A DNA stretch of 64,000 bases from Anodontia alba (GCA_964016985.1 OZ024828.1:76715869-76779868); one strand, 5' to 3'; positions 42,601-48,156 are shown, counted from the stretch's first letter. A program made the numbers and translations. The notes: generated by a model from the sequence alone, not told the origin.

Positions 42601-45600
42601 TTCGATTTAGGGTAAAATCCGCCAATAATTATGGGTGTTATGGCCCCTTCTCAACTTAATTTTTGCAAAATGCTTGTTTCCAGGTGCAGATGACTCTTGG
42701 GCAGGGTCATCTTTGTTGTATTGACACATTTTTAGCTTAATTTTTAGCTCCCCTGAGCCAAAGGCTTACTGGTGAGCTTATAGTATGACTAGCGTCCGTT
42801 GTTATCTGTCGTCTGTAGTCTGTCATCTGTAGTCTGTCAACATTGTCAAAGATCTTCTCCTCTGAAACGACTAGGCCGATTGAAGTCAAATTTCATGTGG
42901 AGCATCCATGATATGGGGGAACGAAAGTTTGTTCTTGGGGTCCAGGTCACATGACCAAGATGGCCGTCGTGCCCATATAAGGTAAAAACCTTCAAAAATT
43001 TTCTTCTCCGGAACCAGTCGGCCGATTGTCATGAAACTTAGCATGTAGCATTGGGGACGAGCCAATCATAGTTTATATAAATGATGACACTTGGATGACC
43101 TTGACCTATTTTAGGCTAAGGTCAAATTTGTTCGCATAGACTTTTGTATGGGAAAATGTCAAAACCTTGTACTTTTCAGAAACTATTGCAGCCTGTGGTC
43201 TGAAAATTGGTAGATGCAGTGAGCTAAATGAGTAAATGAAACTACATGAGTATTCAAGGTCAAGGTGATTCCTTGACCTTGAACCAAGGTCATTCAGATA
43301 AAAAACTTGTTTTTTTCAGAAACTTCTGGGCCATTTGTAACCAAATTTCATATGAAAAGTTTTTAGGAACAAGAAAGTAAAAATTAATTAATATGAGTTT
43401 GGTCACTTGACCAGTATGGCCGCCATGCCCATATAAGGTCAAAACCCTTTAAAAATCTTCTTCTCAGGAACCGGTGGGCTGATTATCATGAAACTTGGTT
43501 GTAGCATTGGAGTTTCAAGTCAATCATAGTTTATTAAACTGATGACCCCTAGATGGCCTTGACCTATTTTAGGCTAAGGTCAACATTGGTAGCATGGGCT
43601 TTTGTATGGGAAGAAGTCAGAACTGTGTATTTTTCAGAGACTGTTCCAGCCTGTGATCTGAAAATTCGTAGATGCAGGTAGCTAAATAATTAAATGAAAC
43701 AACATGAGTATTCAAGGTCAAGGTCATTCCTTGACCTTGGCCCAAGGTCATTCAGATATGAAAATTAAAACTTGTTTTTCTCAGAAACCACTTGGCAATT
43801 TGTAACCAAATTTCATAGGAAAGCTTTTAGGAACAAGGAAATGAAAATTAATAAATATGAGTTTGATCACATGACAAATATGGCTGCCCTACCCGTATAT
43901 GGTAAAATCATTTAAAAAACCTCCGGAACCAATGGACTGATTGCCTTGAAGCTTGGTATGTAGTATTGGGGTCTGGGGGCCCATCATAGTTTATTCAAAA
44001 TGATGACTGGCTTGACTTTGACCCAATTTACATCAAGGTCAAACTTGGTCACATATGCTTTTGTATGGGAAAAAGTGGAAATTGTCAATTTTTGGAAGCT
44101 ATTGTTGCCTGTGAACTTTAATTTTTTGTATTTGCAATCAACTAAATGAGTAAATGAAGCTACATGAGTATCAAAGATCAAGGTCACTCCTTGACCTTTG
44201 ACCTTAGCACAGAATTTTAACATAATCAGAAAATACTCATGGTACAGACCCCTGGGTTCATGATCCTAAGGAGGGCCATAAAGCCCCTTAACATGAGCCT
44301 GGCTTCCAATAAGCTTATCAACGGTCCATGGGACAGTCTTCTATAATGACCTTCAAATTAATTTCAAAAAACACTCAGCACTCAGGTGAGCGGTTTAGGA
44401 CCATTGGTCCTCTGGTTATTTTTTGCTCCTGCCCATTCGAGAATGGTGGAAGGGAATTAAGTTTTATCCCTGTCAATCTGTGCATGCTTGCTAAAAAAAT
44501 GGTGTCCTGGCCATAATTCCTAAACTGTATGGAATATATTCATGAAACTTCTCAGATAGCTAAATCATGTTGAGGCAATGTGACACAAACAAGGAAAACA
44601 ACTCTGGTTACTTTGGTTTTTTGTCCATCTATGCTTGTGTGCCTGCTAAAAAAAAATTGTGTCTAGGCCATAACTTCTAAACTGTATGGAATCTATTCAT
44701 GAAACTTCACAGATAGCTAAATCATATGGAGATGATGTGTGGCGCAAGGAAGACAACTCTGGCTACTTTGGTTTTTGTCCATGATGCTAAAGAAATTTTT
44801 GTCCGGGCAGTAACTCCTTAATGGTATGAAATATATTCAGGAAACTTCACAGATGGCTAAATCACATCGACAATGTGTCACAAATAAGGAAAACAACTCT
44901 GGCTACTTTGGTTTTTGAATTATCTTCCCATGCCTAAAATTCATGTAGTGTAATGCCAAAAATTTGTGTCCGTGTCGTAACTCCTAAACCATATGGAATA
45001 TATTCCTGAAACTTCACAGAAGCTAAATCATATGTGTCGTGAATAAGGAAGACAATTCTGGCTACTTTGTTCTTTTTAATTACTCCCCTTGCCTAAAATT
45101 CATGTAGTGTAATTCTGAAAATTTGTGTCTGGCTGATAACTCCTGAAGTGTATGGAATATATTCATGAAACTTCACAGATAGCTAAATCATAAGGAGATA
45201 ACGTGTCACATACAAGGAATTTTGAATTATCTCCCCTTGCCTAAAACCCATGTAGTAAAATACTGAAAATTCATTTTCACTCTTGGCCTATAGCTTAAGC
45301 ATTGTATCATACAAAAAGCACTAGGCTGGGGCATGCCTGTCCCTTGATAACCTTTTTGATATACCCAGTACTAATCTAAGCAAACAGTGCAGACTGGTGA
45401 AACTGCTCCTGAAGCATTACCTGGATCTGCATTTTTCCCACTCAGCTAGCACTTCTAGACACATCACCACCCACATAATCTTATGGAATTGGTCAAATTT
45501 TGGGAGAAATATGGCATAGCTCCAGATTACCTACCACATAATATTTTGCTTATTTCTCCACAAAAGAATATGTTGTCCCACCAAGGCACTTCTAATGAGT

Positions 45601-46104
45601 ACCCATAACATATGTTTTCATGGAGAAATAAGAAAAATCTTCTTTTTTTTTTTTTTTTGTGGAAAAAAGGCACATTATCTGGAGATATGCTTAGGATAAA
45701 TACTTGGCCCCCCTTTTTCCTTACAGGGCTGATTATTTTTATTTTGTGTTTTACAGGCTCCAGGGACAGATCATCCCTCACTGTTTTATCGGACCGTATA
45801 CACAGAACCTGCACACTGGATTAATAAGCCGCCCCCAGAATTCTTGCAAGATCAGACATGTGAAGTAAACTTTAAATTTCAGCATGTCCATATGCCAATA
45901 GTTAAATGTACATTGACGGTATGTGAAGAAAATAGTATGGCTGTTACATTAGAACACCCTATGCGTGCACTTTCACCAGGACAGTATGCAGTGTTTTATC
46001 GAGGGGATGTGTGTCTTGGTAGTGCTAAAATCATAAAACAAGGACCATCATTGTATGACTTAAATGTTAGAGAAAGAGTGAAAATACCCGCTGGATTGAC
46101 GTGA
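11948..46104 (+). CDS. TRMU: TRMU, mitochondrial tRNA 2-thiouridylase, complete
   Basis: Seven exons: 11948-12047, 17332-17497, 20652-20836, 26252-26424, 33404-33524, 38416-38516 and 45757-46104. They sum to 1,194 nt (397 codons plus stop) and every junction keeps phase. Motifs, with residue numbers: PP-loop SGGVDS (18-23) for ATP; MKNWDS; NPDILC with catalytic Cys107; [15 protein letters not shown] with the second catalytic Cys213; and C-terminal beta-barrel [14 protein letters not shown] and GSAKI. The enzyme (MnmA/Mtu1) activates U34 of mitochondrial tRNA Lys, Glu and Gln with ATP and inserts sulfur. The length is close to the animal family norm of about 400-420. Only about 17 residues precede the PP-loop, so any mitochondrial presequence is very short, or an upstream start is missed. 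The introns make up nearly 97% of the gene and are almost entirely transposons. Confidence 0.95.
12330..12440. repeat. GTCAACTCGTACC tandem word array
   Basis: At least six imperfect copies of ggtcaactcgtacc spaced 15-25 bp. The inverted counterpart is at 14085-14155. Confidence 0.75.
12470..12664. repeat. (GATA)n/(GGAT)n microsatellite
   Basis: Blocks of gata, ggat, caga, ggtt and cata repeats interrupted by unique bases. A 90-codon minus-strand Ile/Ser/His-rich frame over it is a microsatellite artefact. Confidence 0.85.
12759..13375. mobile_element. MITE family E with triplicated left arm
   Basis: The segment starting acacttttgcatgct occurs at 12761, 12951 and 13141, exactly 190 bp apart and nearly identical. 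Only the third continues through the hairpin (13272-13320) into the right arm, ending agcgtggtaagtgttt. This is a tandem duplication of one arm plus flank. Confidence 0.8.
13445..13605. mobile_element. MITE family A
   Basis: Arms tttctccatgaaatat and tttgtggagaaataag, tip ccattagaagtgtatc, right end tttctggagctatg. The left terminus is truncated. Confidence 0.65.
13790..13966. mobile_element. MITE family E, left arm truncated
   Basis: Stem gacatttcatgtgtatc and complement about 13860-13880. The right arm gtctgctgtaaattttgc ends gcgctttgagggttta. Confidence 0.6.
14160..14537. other. Interior of composite element, unassigned
   Basis: AT-rich sequence between the inner inverted arms, with no recognisable gene or repeat apart from the arm at about 14215-14250. 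Confidence 0.3.
14554..14856 (-). mobile_element. tRNA-derived SINE, young full-length copy
   Basis: Minus-strand head gccggcctcggtggctcag is tRNA-like, with A box tggctcagttgg and B box gggttcaaccc. The body ends in a conserved tail containing ttacggcccagtcaaccc. It is flanked by a 16-bp direct repeat starting gcaaggggga (14538-14553 and 14857-14872), the mark of retrotransposition. Several short frames over it on both strands are not genes. Confidence 0.9.
15118..15452. mobile_element. Short foldback element with ACAGGTGAGCA ends
   Basis: gatggccctgtattgctcac and the later gtgagcagtgccatcatggc are inverted, as are tatcatagagaacctg and its complement at about 15410. The ends recall the larger tandem elements at 22748 and 42745. 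Confidence 0.6.
15600..16620 (-). mobile_element. SINE tail split by a 926-bp insertion
   Basis: The conserved SINE tail (gtggttaggtaacctgacc at left; ctgaccggctcaacatgac and gactgggccattaaac at right) is interrupted. The 6-bp word CTGACC is duplicated at 15629-15634 and 16561-16566. Confidence 0.65.
15635..16560. mobile_element. Non-autonomous DNA element, GGGAAATAC type
   Basis: The subterminal regions carry many inverted copies of ggaaatact/agtatttcc, as at 15675-15720 and 16460-16545, within poorly matching termini. It is flanked by a 6-bp CTGACC duplication. The interior holds a D-family core scrap (15905-15950) and no transposase. Confidence 0.6.
16977..17218. mobile_element. MITE family D4
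   Basis: Ends taacccttaaaatgctta and gcgtcttaagggttaa. The core is gtcccagatcagagtgctcc with its complement at 17115-17140. Same family as 57264-57504. Confidence 0.75.
17332..17497 (+). CDS. TRMU: TRMU exon 2
   Basis: Acceptor ttgttcttatag, donor GTAAAT, phase 1 in and 2 out. It encodes the [14 protein letters not shown] strand-helix of the PP-loop ATPase domain, then [19 protein letters not shown] and [11 protein letters not shown]. Confidence 0.95.
17507..17648. mobile_element. MITE family A beginning 9 nt after the exon 2 donor
   Basis: Left end TAGCTCCAGATAAG starts right after gtaaatgca. The right end is cttatctggaaccatg. The tip is shortened (actcattttggtgg), so the palindrome is imperfect. 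Confidence 0.7.
17808..18478 (+). pseudogene. Non-LTR retrotransposon RT C-terminus, frameshifted
   Basis: The first frame (to about 18027) reads [20 protein letters not shown] then [16 protein letters not shown] +1 shift near 18027 carries on as [47 protein letters not shown] and [19 protein letters not shown]. It ends with a TAA followed by a short (GAT)n tract at 18484-18498, a 3' end typical of RTE-like LINEs. Relative to the copy at 25682 it lacks 42 nt (14 codons) in frame near 18290. It is 5'-truncated, with an (AT)n stretch just upstream, in TRMU intron 2 on the gene's coding strand. Confidence 0.8.
18785..18890. mobile_element. MITE family D core copy
   Basis: gattggcaaacagtgttgac and gtctacactgtttgctcagg arms, with a gctgctgcattctgcagcat tip. 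Outer arms are lost. Confidence 0.55.
18953..19132. mobile_element. MITE family D2
   Basis: Ends aatcctggtcctactgaac and tcagcatgacaagggtta. The core gatccagatcagaagctaac has a deleted loop. Confidence 0.65.
19180..19447. mobile_element. MITE family B
   Basis: Ends cattaggaaaacaagccta and ttaggcatgttttcgcgatg. Tip at 19285-19345, with a shortened taaaagtggggttt arm. Confidence 0.75.
19511..19640. mobile_element. MITE family E, right arm lost
   Basis: agcatgctggaaaaaaaatc, then gacatttcatacaaatt pairing with aatttgcatgaatg at 19615-19630. Confidence 0.5.
19943..20498. mobile_element. Palindromic element H inside MITE D3
   Basis: Termini cgagggttgatcgcaagact and the complement of agtcttgccctcaaccctt are inverted. 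ATAT is duplicated at 19939-19942 and 20499-20502. The centre was a perfect 32-bp palindrome (20061-20092) that was then hit by the SINE. Without the SINE it would be about 243 bp. Confidence 0.7.
20093..20392 (+). mobile_element. tRNA-derived SINE, young full-length copy
   Basis: Almost identical to the copy at 14554-14856 but in the opposite orientation. Head gccggcctcggtggctcag, B box gggttcaaccc, tail ccgtaaaacctcaaca. The 13-bp target duplication agcaatggcacct lies at 20080-20092 and 20393-20405. Confidence 0.9.
20652..20836 (+). CDS. TRMU: TRMU exon 3 (catalytic Cys107)
   Basis: Acceptor tcttccattacag, donor GTACTG, phase 2 in and 1 out. It encodes [20 protein letters not shown], with the catalytic cysteine after PNPDIL, and [14 protein letters not shown], the tRNA/adenylate-binding loop. 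Both splice sites are crowded by transposons: a MITE ends 13 nt upstream of the exon, and another begins within the donor. Confidence 0.95.
20838..21181. mobile_element. MITE family G overlapping the exon 3 donor
   Basis: Family G (about 345 bp, TA-flanked) has ends like CTGTATTTG...ACCGCA. The inner hairpin is gtactcatttgaattgcaga with its complement (21030-21065). The left TA is 20838-20839 and the right TA is 21180-21181. The left TA therefore provides the T and A of the exon 3 GTA donor. The end similarity is about 14 of 23 positions, so the copy is not recent. Confidence 0.65.
21452..21655. mobile_element. MITE family D3
   Basis: Ends cggtaaatgtccaaaaattt and aattttaggacatttacta. Core tggcaaacagtgaagaccct with its partner at 21585-21610. 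Confidence 0.7.
21766..22075 (+). mobile_element. Older SINE copy within a MITE A arm
   Basis: A tRNA-like head (gatggctcagttggatgcgc, 21850) and a body diverged from the young SINEs run to about 22055. A family A arm (gatatttttcttatttgtgc, 21808) abuts it on the left. The SINE tail is truncated at gcctgcccaagtgtgg. Confidence 0.65.
22083..22430. mobile_element. MITE family G
   Basis: Ends tacgtattcgacctaataac and ggtaattagatcgaatac are inverted. The hairpin is gaactcatttgaattgcatg with its complement at 22290-22315. The tip continues into gagtacccacaacatatg, the word shared with family A. Best reference copy for family G. Confidence 0.72.
23984..24143. mobile_element. 160-bp foldback element with 6-bp target duplication
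   Basis: Ends cagagttctca and tgagaactctg are inverted. tgtacc is repeated at 23978-23983 and 24144-24149. The interior carries inverted actccaacttt words. It interrupts one 166-bp unit. Confidence 0.8.
24225..24323 (-). mobile_element. SINE fragment (META-like tail domain)
   Basis: A T-run then gggttttacggccctttc, atttcacttatatcgagc and aaaccggagaacccgg, the conserved SINE tail domain in minus orientation. It is bounded by a 13-bp duplication acagaaatgtttc at 24212-24224 and 24324-24336, so it inserted as a 5'-truncated copy. Confidence 0.75.
25356..25681. repeat. Repeat element, left part (TTGGCGGGGTATTATGA)
   Basis: accatattggcggggtatta, a gtccgtccatttgttcatc tract and a diverged unit about catcaatgggttttcaccaa. 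The same family appears in reverse at 63500-64000. A LINE fragment follows directly. Confidence 0.6.
25682..26128 (+). pseudogene. Non-LTR retrotransposon RT C-terminal fragment
   Basis: Same LINE family as 17808-18478. [49 protein letters not shown], a stop (TAG near 25974) and [19 protein letters not shown]. It ends in a short ctgatgacac stretch. Only the last 450 bp remain. It keeps the 14-codon segment missing from the other copy. Confidence 0.78.
26252..26424 (+). CDS. TRMU: TRMU exon 4
   Basis: Acceptor ctgtcttgcag, donor GTAGGT, phase 1 in and 0 out. It encodes [20 protein letters not shown], the SQ-containing substrate segment, and [20 protein letters not shown]. Confidence 0.95.
26535..26640. 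mobile_element. MITE family F fragment
   Basis: gctgctcttaaagggaagaa and ctgtgagaagggaggaaaac resemble the family F right arm, ending ttattccccttag. Confidence 0.4.
26652..26885. mobile_element. MITE family C
   Basis: Family C is a 225-245 bp palindrome with ends GGGCCCAGTTGTTCAAAGC. It has an inner cgttagcttaacgagctc layer and an AAAAAATGTGAGTAGC stem. This copy has the sequence aaaagctactcac at the tip. Confidence 0.82.
27056..27334. mobile_element. MITE family B
   Basis: Ends cattatgaaaacatgcctat and ataggtatgtttttgtgatg. Tip at 27165-27225, block aaaatggggtttataggg. Confidence 0.78.
27668..27909. mobile_element. MITE family C
   Basis: Complete copy in TRMU intron 4, tip gcttttgcactgcaaaagct. 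A partial SINE tail (gagttttacagccaagtcaa) lies just upstream at 27530-27625. Confidence 0.85.
28040..28240 (-). mobile_element. Old SINE fragment
   Basis: ctgacagctgcccttcttga and catttcatgatcattctcc match the minus-strand body of the young SINEs. The tRNA head is badly diverged. Confidence 0.55.
28358..28582. mobile_element. MITE family C, tip deleted
   Basis: Both ends are present. The tip gtgagtagcttacattttt lacks the TTTGCACTGCAAAA loop found in the other copies. Confidence 0.82.
29298..29485. mobile_element. MITE family A inside the mariner
   Basis: TA at 29298-29299 and 29484-29485. The interior is 184 bp with gcaacagatagggcgc and cttatctgtagc ends and a perfect gaagcgcctcggtgaggcgc tip. 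Removing it and one TA restores the transposase frame. It is close to identical to the copy at 51762-51946. Confidence 0.88.
29660..29720. repeat. A-rich and (AC)n microsatellite
   Basis: aaacaaaaac runs, then ccacacacacacacacac, then more A. It lies between mariner blocks. Confidence 0.85.
29838..32282 (+). mobile_element. Tandem-repeat element, 191-bp units, copy 1
   Basis: The left end ttgtcccccgccttttcgaa is inverted relative to ggcgggggacataaattccc at the right. A GCGTGGT minisatellite (29890-29930) precedes the array. The anchor taccttgtccc recurs at 29946, 30137, 30328, 30519, 30710, 30901, 31088, 31277, 31459, 31650, 31841 and 32033, a 191-bp period with few exceptions. The region around 30860-31060 recurs almost exactly at 31418-31615 (558 bp on), so higher-order duplication has occurred. 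Short similar frames on both strands are translations of the unit. Confidence 0.85.
32283..33069. other. Unassigned, with a 137-codon minus-strand frame
   Basis: The minus frame 32646-32233 is long for this AT-rich sequence and hydrophobic ([27 protein letters not shown]). It shows no domain I recognise, and its start runs into the tandem element. The plus frame 32749-32937 is Lys/Asn-rich. Both may be remains of an unidentified retroelement. No splice context links either to TRMU. Confidence 0.25.
33070..33290. mobile_element. MITE family E
   Basis: Stem aattcatgcaaattgtctcc with partner ggagacatgcaataatt at about 33150-33205. Ends gacccttaatctttac and tgctgaaatttaaagtgc. Confidence 0.6.
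33404..33524 (+). CDS. TRMU: TRMU exon 5 (catalytic Cys213)
   Basis: Acceptor ccatgtttcag, donor GTAGGA, phase 0 in and 1 out. It encodes [19 protein letters not shown], with the persulfide-carrying cysteine in GICFIG, and [19 protein letters not shown], the start of the central domain. Confidence 0.95.
33587..33829. mobile_element. MITE family C
   Basis: Complete copy starting 62 nt after the exon 5 donor. Ends gggcccagttgttcaaagc and gctttgaacaactgggccc, tip gcttttgcactgcaaaagct. Confidence 0.87.
34090..34268. mobile_element. MITE families D and E, fused scraps
   Basis: A D-type left half (ttgcaaacagtgtagacac, 34135) runs into an E-type right half (gaaatatcagaccctgtttt, catctgctgagtttttcc). 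This looks like a chimera or a deletion junction. Confidence 0.45.
34375..34933. mobile_element. Unassigned 559-bp insertion
   Basis: It breaks MITE D2 between actgtttgtc and tttgtcattaag, with tttgtc at 34369-34374 and 34934-34939. A tatctatctat tract at the left and gccgcc/ggtggtggt sequence at the right would fit a minus-strand retro-insertion with a simple-repeat tail. I cannot identify it. Confidence 0.45.
34957..36956 (+). mobile_element. 5'-truncated L1/Tx1-like LINE with poly(A) and TSD
   Basis: Bounded by a 14-bp direct repeat aagtatgtgaattt (34943-34956 and 36957-36970). It ends with a polyadenylation signal AATAAA in a poly(A) tail (36942-36956). Coding sequence fills the 5' 1.4 kb. 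The 3' UTR (36391-36941) includes a T-run of about 45 at 36569-36620. Truncation at the 5' end and the clear target duplication indicate target-primed reverse transcription, not long ago. Confidence 0.9.
34960..36390 (+). pseudogene. LINE ORF2 C-terminal region with one nonsense codon
   Basis: A single frame of 476 codons with only one stop (TAA, 35683-35685), after [11 protein letters not shown] and before [13 protein letters not shown]. The N-part [20 protein letters not shown] and the [12 protein letters not shown] block are the post-RT region of L1/Tx1 ORF2. The C-part holds a zinc-knuckle [18 protein letters not shown] (C-x2-C...HH...C), the zf-RVT signature. The catalytic RT and endonuclease are absent because of 5' truncation. 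The stop at 36388-36390 looks native. Confidence 0.87.
37069..37235. mobile_element. MITE family A
   Basis: Left end ataactctagataagaagag, right end ccttatctggagctgtgg. The tip is mostly deleted (gtacccagaat). Confidence 0.6.
37265..37445. mobile_element. MITE family E
   Basis: Ends taaacctttaccactttct and ttacccagcatgc. Stem gacagttcatataaattgtc is poorly matched on the right. Confidence 0.5.
37575..37866. mobile_element. MITE family F
   Basis: ttctgaaaagaggtcgactc and tagacccctttttttcagaa form the inner arms. The right side ends ctacccagtgtatcaagtct. The left arm is diverged. Confidence 0.5.
37874..38086. mobile_element. MITE family D2
   Basis: Complete: ends aaccctaggcctgctgaacc and attcagcaggacaagggtta. 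Hairpin tcagttggcttcttaagaag with its complement. Confidence 0.8.
38115..38295. mobile_element. MITE family I (GATACC type)
   Basis: aaaagctttgatacaatgaa and gttgtatcagagctt are inverted ends. Inner pairs are aaatgataccattgcaa and gcaataccgggtatcattt. Seen once in this window. Confidence 0.65.
38416..38516 (+). CDS. TRMU: TRMU exon 6
   Basis: Acceptor atattttacag, donor GTAGGT, phase 1 in and 0 out. It encodes [15 protein letters not shown], the central-domain FTxGQR motif of the family, and [18 protein letters not shown]. The alternative of reading three more nucleotides would break the phase with exon 7. Confidence 0.95.
38531..38640. mobile_element. MITE family A, right half deleted
   Basis: gcataactccagataagagg begins within 20 nt of the exon 6 donor. 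It keeps the left arm through atttcaccatgaaaacatg and ends at the tip. Confidence 0.65.
38888..39105. mobile_element. MITE family D3
   Basis: Ends acagtaaatgtcctaaaatt and aattttaggatatttaccat. Core gcaaacaatgcagacctag with partner gggtctatactgtttgcc. Complete. Confidence 0.78.
39235..39468. mobile_element. MITE family D5
   Basis: Ends aacccattgtagactgaata and ccagactatattggattaa. The core tip atgccgcaattttttggcgt sits in the centre. Confidence 0.75.
39475..39725. mobile_element. MITE family E, internally duplicated
   Basis: The words gcttgacatttcatgtgaat and gacatttcatgtggcagat recur. The hairpin at 39665-39700 is intact. The stem appears to have been copied in tandem. Confidence 0.55.
39731..39810. 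mobile_element. MITE family C, one arm only
   Basis: gggcccagttgttcaaagct to gagtgatacgcaaatatgct, then cut. An E-type right arm (aatgttgtctgctacaggtt) follows. Confidence 0.65.
39845..40359. other. TRMU intron 6 sequence, unassigned
   Basis: AT-rich, with a T/G low-complexity stretch at 40025-40075. No element ends were found. Confidence 0.3.
40360..42270 (+). mobile_element. Tandem-repeat element, 191-bp units, copy 2
   Basis: The same ends as copy 1 (attgtcccccgccttttcga; gcgggggacgtaaattcccc). The GCGTGGCGCGTGGT minisatellite is longer (40415-40470). Anchors at 40486, 40677, 40867, 41058, 41249, 41440, 41631, 41822 and 42015 give nine units, so it differs from copy 1 by unit number. It lies in TRMU intron 6. 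Confidence 0.85.
42288..42320. repeat. G-rich tract, quadruplex-like
   Basis: Runs of six, seven and eight G separated by single C, T or A on the plus strand, in a region otherwise AT-rich. It could form a G-quadruplex and may impede polymerases or assembly. Confidence 0.7.
42745..44418 (+). mobile_element. Tandem element, about 465-bp units
   Basis: Opens tagctcccctgagccaaagg and closes ctcaggtgagcggtttagga then ccattggtcctctggtt. The internal marker cttttgtatgggaa recurs at about 43142, 43600 and 44060. ttgaccttgacctattttag words and aaggtca repeats fill the units. The ends match the class of 22748-25355 but the unit sequence differs. Confidence 0.7.
44419..45270 (+). repeat. Tandem repeat of about 160 bp, five units
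   Basis: tggaatatattcatgaaact and close variants at about 44530, 44689, 44826, 44994 and 45154, with aagacaactctggctacttt in each. A cctgcccattcgagaatgg start suggests a separate element from the preceding one. Confidence 0.7.
45514..45690. mobile_element. MITE family A
   Basis: Left end catagctccagattacctac, tip caaggcacttctaatgagta, right end attatctggagatatgc, with a T-run at 45641-45657. It ends 66 nt before TRMU exon 7. Confidence 0.7.
45757..46104 (+). CDS. TRMU: TRMU exon 7 (terminal coding exon)
   Basis: Acceptor attttgtgttttacag, phase 0, stop TGA at 46102-46104. It encodes the C-terminal beta-barrel: [36 protein letters not shown] and [20 protein letters not shown], then a short tail KIPAGLT. 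The P-x-R-A-[LV]-x-x-GQ-x-A-VFY motif is diagnostic of MnmA/TRMU. Confidence 0.96.
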   Translation, partial: APGTDHPSLFYRTVYTEPAHWINKPPPEFLQDQTCEVNFKFQHVHMPIVKCTLTVCEENSMAVTLEHPMRALSPGQYAVFYRGDVCLGSAKIIKQGPSLYDLNVRERVKIPAGLT

Positions 46105-46129
46105 TAGATTTAAGGGGAATGGAGTCACC

Positions 46130-47249
46130 TGGGCCCAGTTGTTCAAAGCTTCGTTAGATTAATGAGTTCATTAGTGGTCAAAATATTAACTGTTCTAGTA
46201 AGTACAACGTCTAATTTACAGGTATTTTTGCCGAAAAAATGTGAGTATACTCCCTTCCTACTTTATCGAGAGGCCTATTTTAACACGGAATTTGCATATC
46301 TCCTAAATTCTCATCTGCTACGTCCCCTATAGGTTGTTTATTTTAGTTTTGTTGCGGGGCGTCAAACTACCGAGAGCCAAAAAAAAAAATAAATAAATAA
46401 AAAAAAAAAATGGACAAATATCTAGGATATTGGTGCGTAAAATTATATTTATATTAAAGTTGTGTAGAACTTACTTTTGTGTATCTTCTGTATACCTCCC
46501 TGCCCTTAAAAGTCCATATAATTTCTTTTGTCATTGTTTTTATTTTTCTGCACCGGAAACAGATGACATTGTCTGAGAGATGTTGCAAATTGAGGGAAGC
46601 CAGCAACCGATTAATTAACAATATTGCAATTTGTATAGAGGAGTTCACCCCAGCTTAGATTCTCTAATGTATATTGTAAATAGCAACTTGTTGCTTTTGT
46701 GTTACGATTACCAAAGTTTTAAAGTTGTGACTGAAGTTCCAAAGTGGGCATTTAGTGACACATTTGTTTCTGAATACTTATGAAGAGTTTTAAATAACTG
46801 GCTGCCCATTACTAAAATCAATTTCAATTTAAGTGAACCCCATGATAAAGAAGGGCGACCAGGTGACATCACTACAACTCACATGGCGGACAAAAACAAT
46901 GTGTCTGAAAAATCTGACAGGCCGATTTAAAATGTTATATGCAGGATTGTTAAGAAAGGATTGAACTACATACAAAAATAATTTGATAAAAGGTACAGTG
47001 TCTCCTTCTCTTATCTTGCTATAAGTCGTAAGGGGCGTGATAAAGTAGGAGGCTGGACTAGCTTTTGCAAATGCAATACAACATATAAATCACAGGTATT
47101 TTTGCTGAAAAAATGTGAGTAGCTTTTGCAAATGCAAAAGCTACTCACATTTTTTCAGCAAATATATTAGCGTATATGCCATATTTAATCATTAAAGTTT
47201 TAATGGTACGTTAACTAATGACATCATTAGTCTTGAACAACTGGGCCCT
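46130..47249. mobile_element. MITE family C split by an 820-bp insertion
   Basis: The left arm is 46130-46247 (gggcccagttgttcaaagct). The right arm is 47067-47249 (gtgagtagcttttgcaaatg, ending gaacaactgggccc). It starts only 26 nt after the TRMU stop codon, so part of it is probably in the 3' UTR. Confidence 0.7.
46248..47068. mobile_element. Non-autonomous DNA element, CCTACTTTATC ends
   Basis: ctcccttcctactttatcga and the complement of tgataaagtaggaggctgga are inverted, bounded by TA on each side. ATAAATAAATAAA (46390-46405) within it offers polyadenylation signals that TRMU might use. No transposase was seen. Confidence 0.55.
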
Positions 47250-47799
47250 TGTAGATTTTTCTGCATTTTTTACAAAGGAGACAACTTTTTTGATATCCAG
47301 TTTGCTTTCCTGCACACCAACCCCCTTCTGGAAGGATGTACATGCAGCAGAACTAAAAAAACAGAATACTTTAGATACCCGTTTACATGCTGAGGAATCA
47401 CGATATGGAGCAAAGTATATTGATACATGTATTGCCACAATTCGTATCATGATATATTAATATATTGAATTGAATAAAATACTGCATAAAATATTTCTGA
47501 TTTTGCAAATTAGATCCACAAAATCTCCACAGAATTAATTAGCTGTACGGTATATAGACAATGGATAAAATATGATCTATGGAATCATTTTACCGAGCTC
47601 ATCAGGAAAGTATTTGTCTAAATACTAATAGTAACTTCTGATGTTCAGATGTTATGAGTTTTTTTTTTTTATAAAACAATGGTATATTTGAATGCTGGAG
47701 TAAGCGTAATTGAAGTAGTCTTGACCAGATTGCAAGCCTGGTATGATCTTCAGTCATTGTTCAAGAAAAGATGCAGACTGTTCCATAGGTCCTGAGAAG
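47250..47799. other. Downstream of TRMU, unassigned
   Basis: A family F half (gagacaacttttttgatatc, tcctgcacaccaaccccctt) at 47262-47335, then AT-rich sequence without features. Confidence 0.35.
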
Positions 47800-47945
47800 G
47801 TGTGTTTTTCAAAGGAAAAGTGTGGACATTTTTCTTGTTTCTCCAGGAAAACATATGATGCAAAGTGCTTCTAATGGGTACCAACATGTTTTTATGGAGA
47901 GATAAGAAAAATATTTAGTGATACCCCTCTTATCTAGAGCTATGC
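47800..47945. mobile_element. MITE family A
   Basis: Arms gtttctccaggaaaacatat and acatgtttttatggagag, right end cccctcttatctagagctat. Tip shortened. Confidence 0.6.
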
Positions 47946-48156
47946 TGTTCAAATTTTACGATAAATATGGTAAGGAATTAAGTTGTCAGAATATTTAGGG
48001 CAATTATGATATCACAAGCAGATTTATCTACATTCTAAAAATTGATATGAAGATACTCAGGAAAAGCAACAATCACTGAACAGCCCTCCTAAGGCACCAG
48101 ATAAAAAATACAACAGCTTCTGTAAGTAGCTGCCCATAGAAATTAAGACAATTCAT

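Noticed and set aside
43984..44223. 79-codon minus-strand frame with [13 protein letters not shown]
   Set aside because: Lies across the 465-bp tandem units; other units break the frame.
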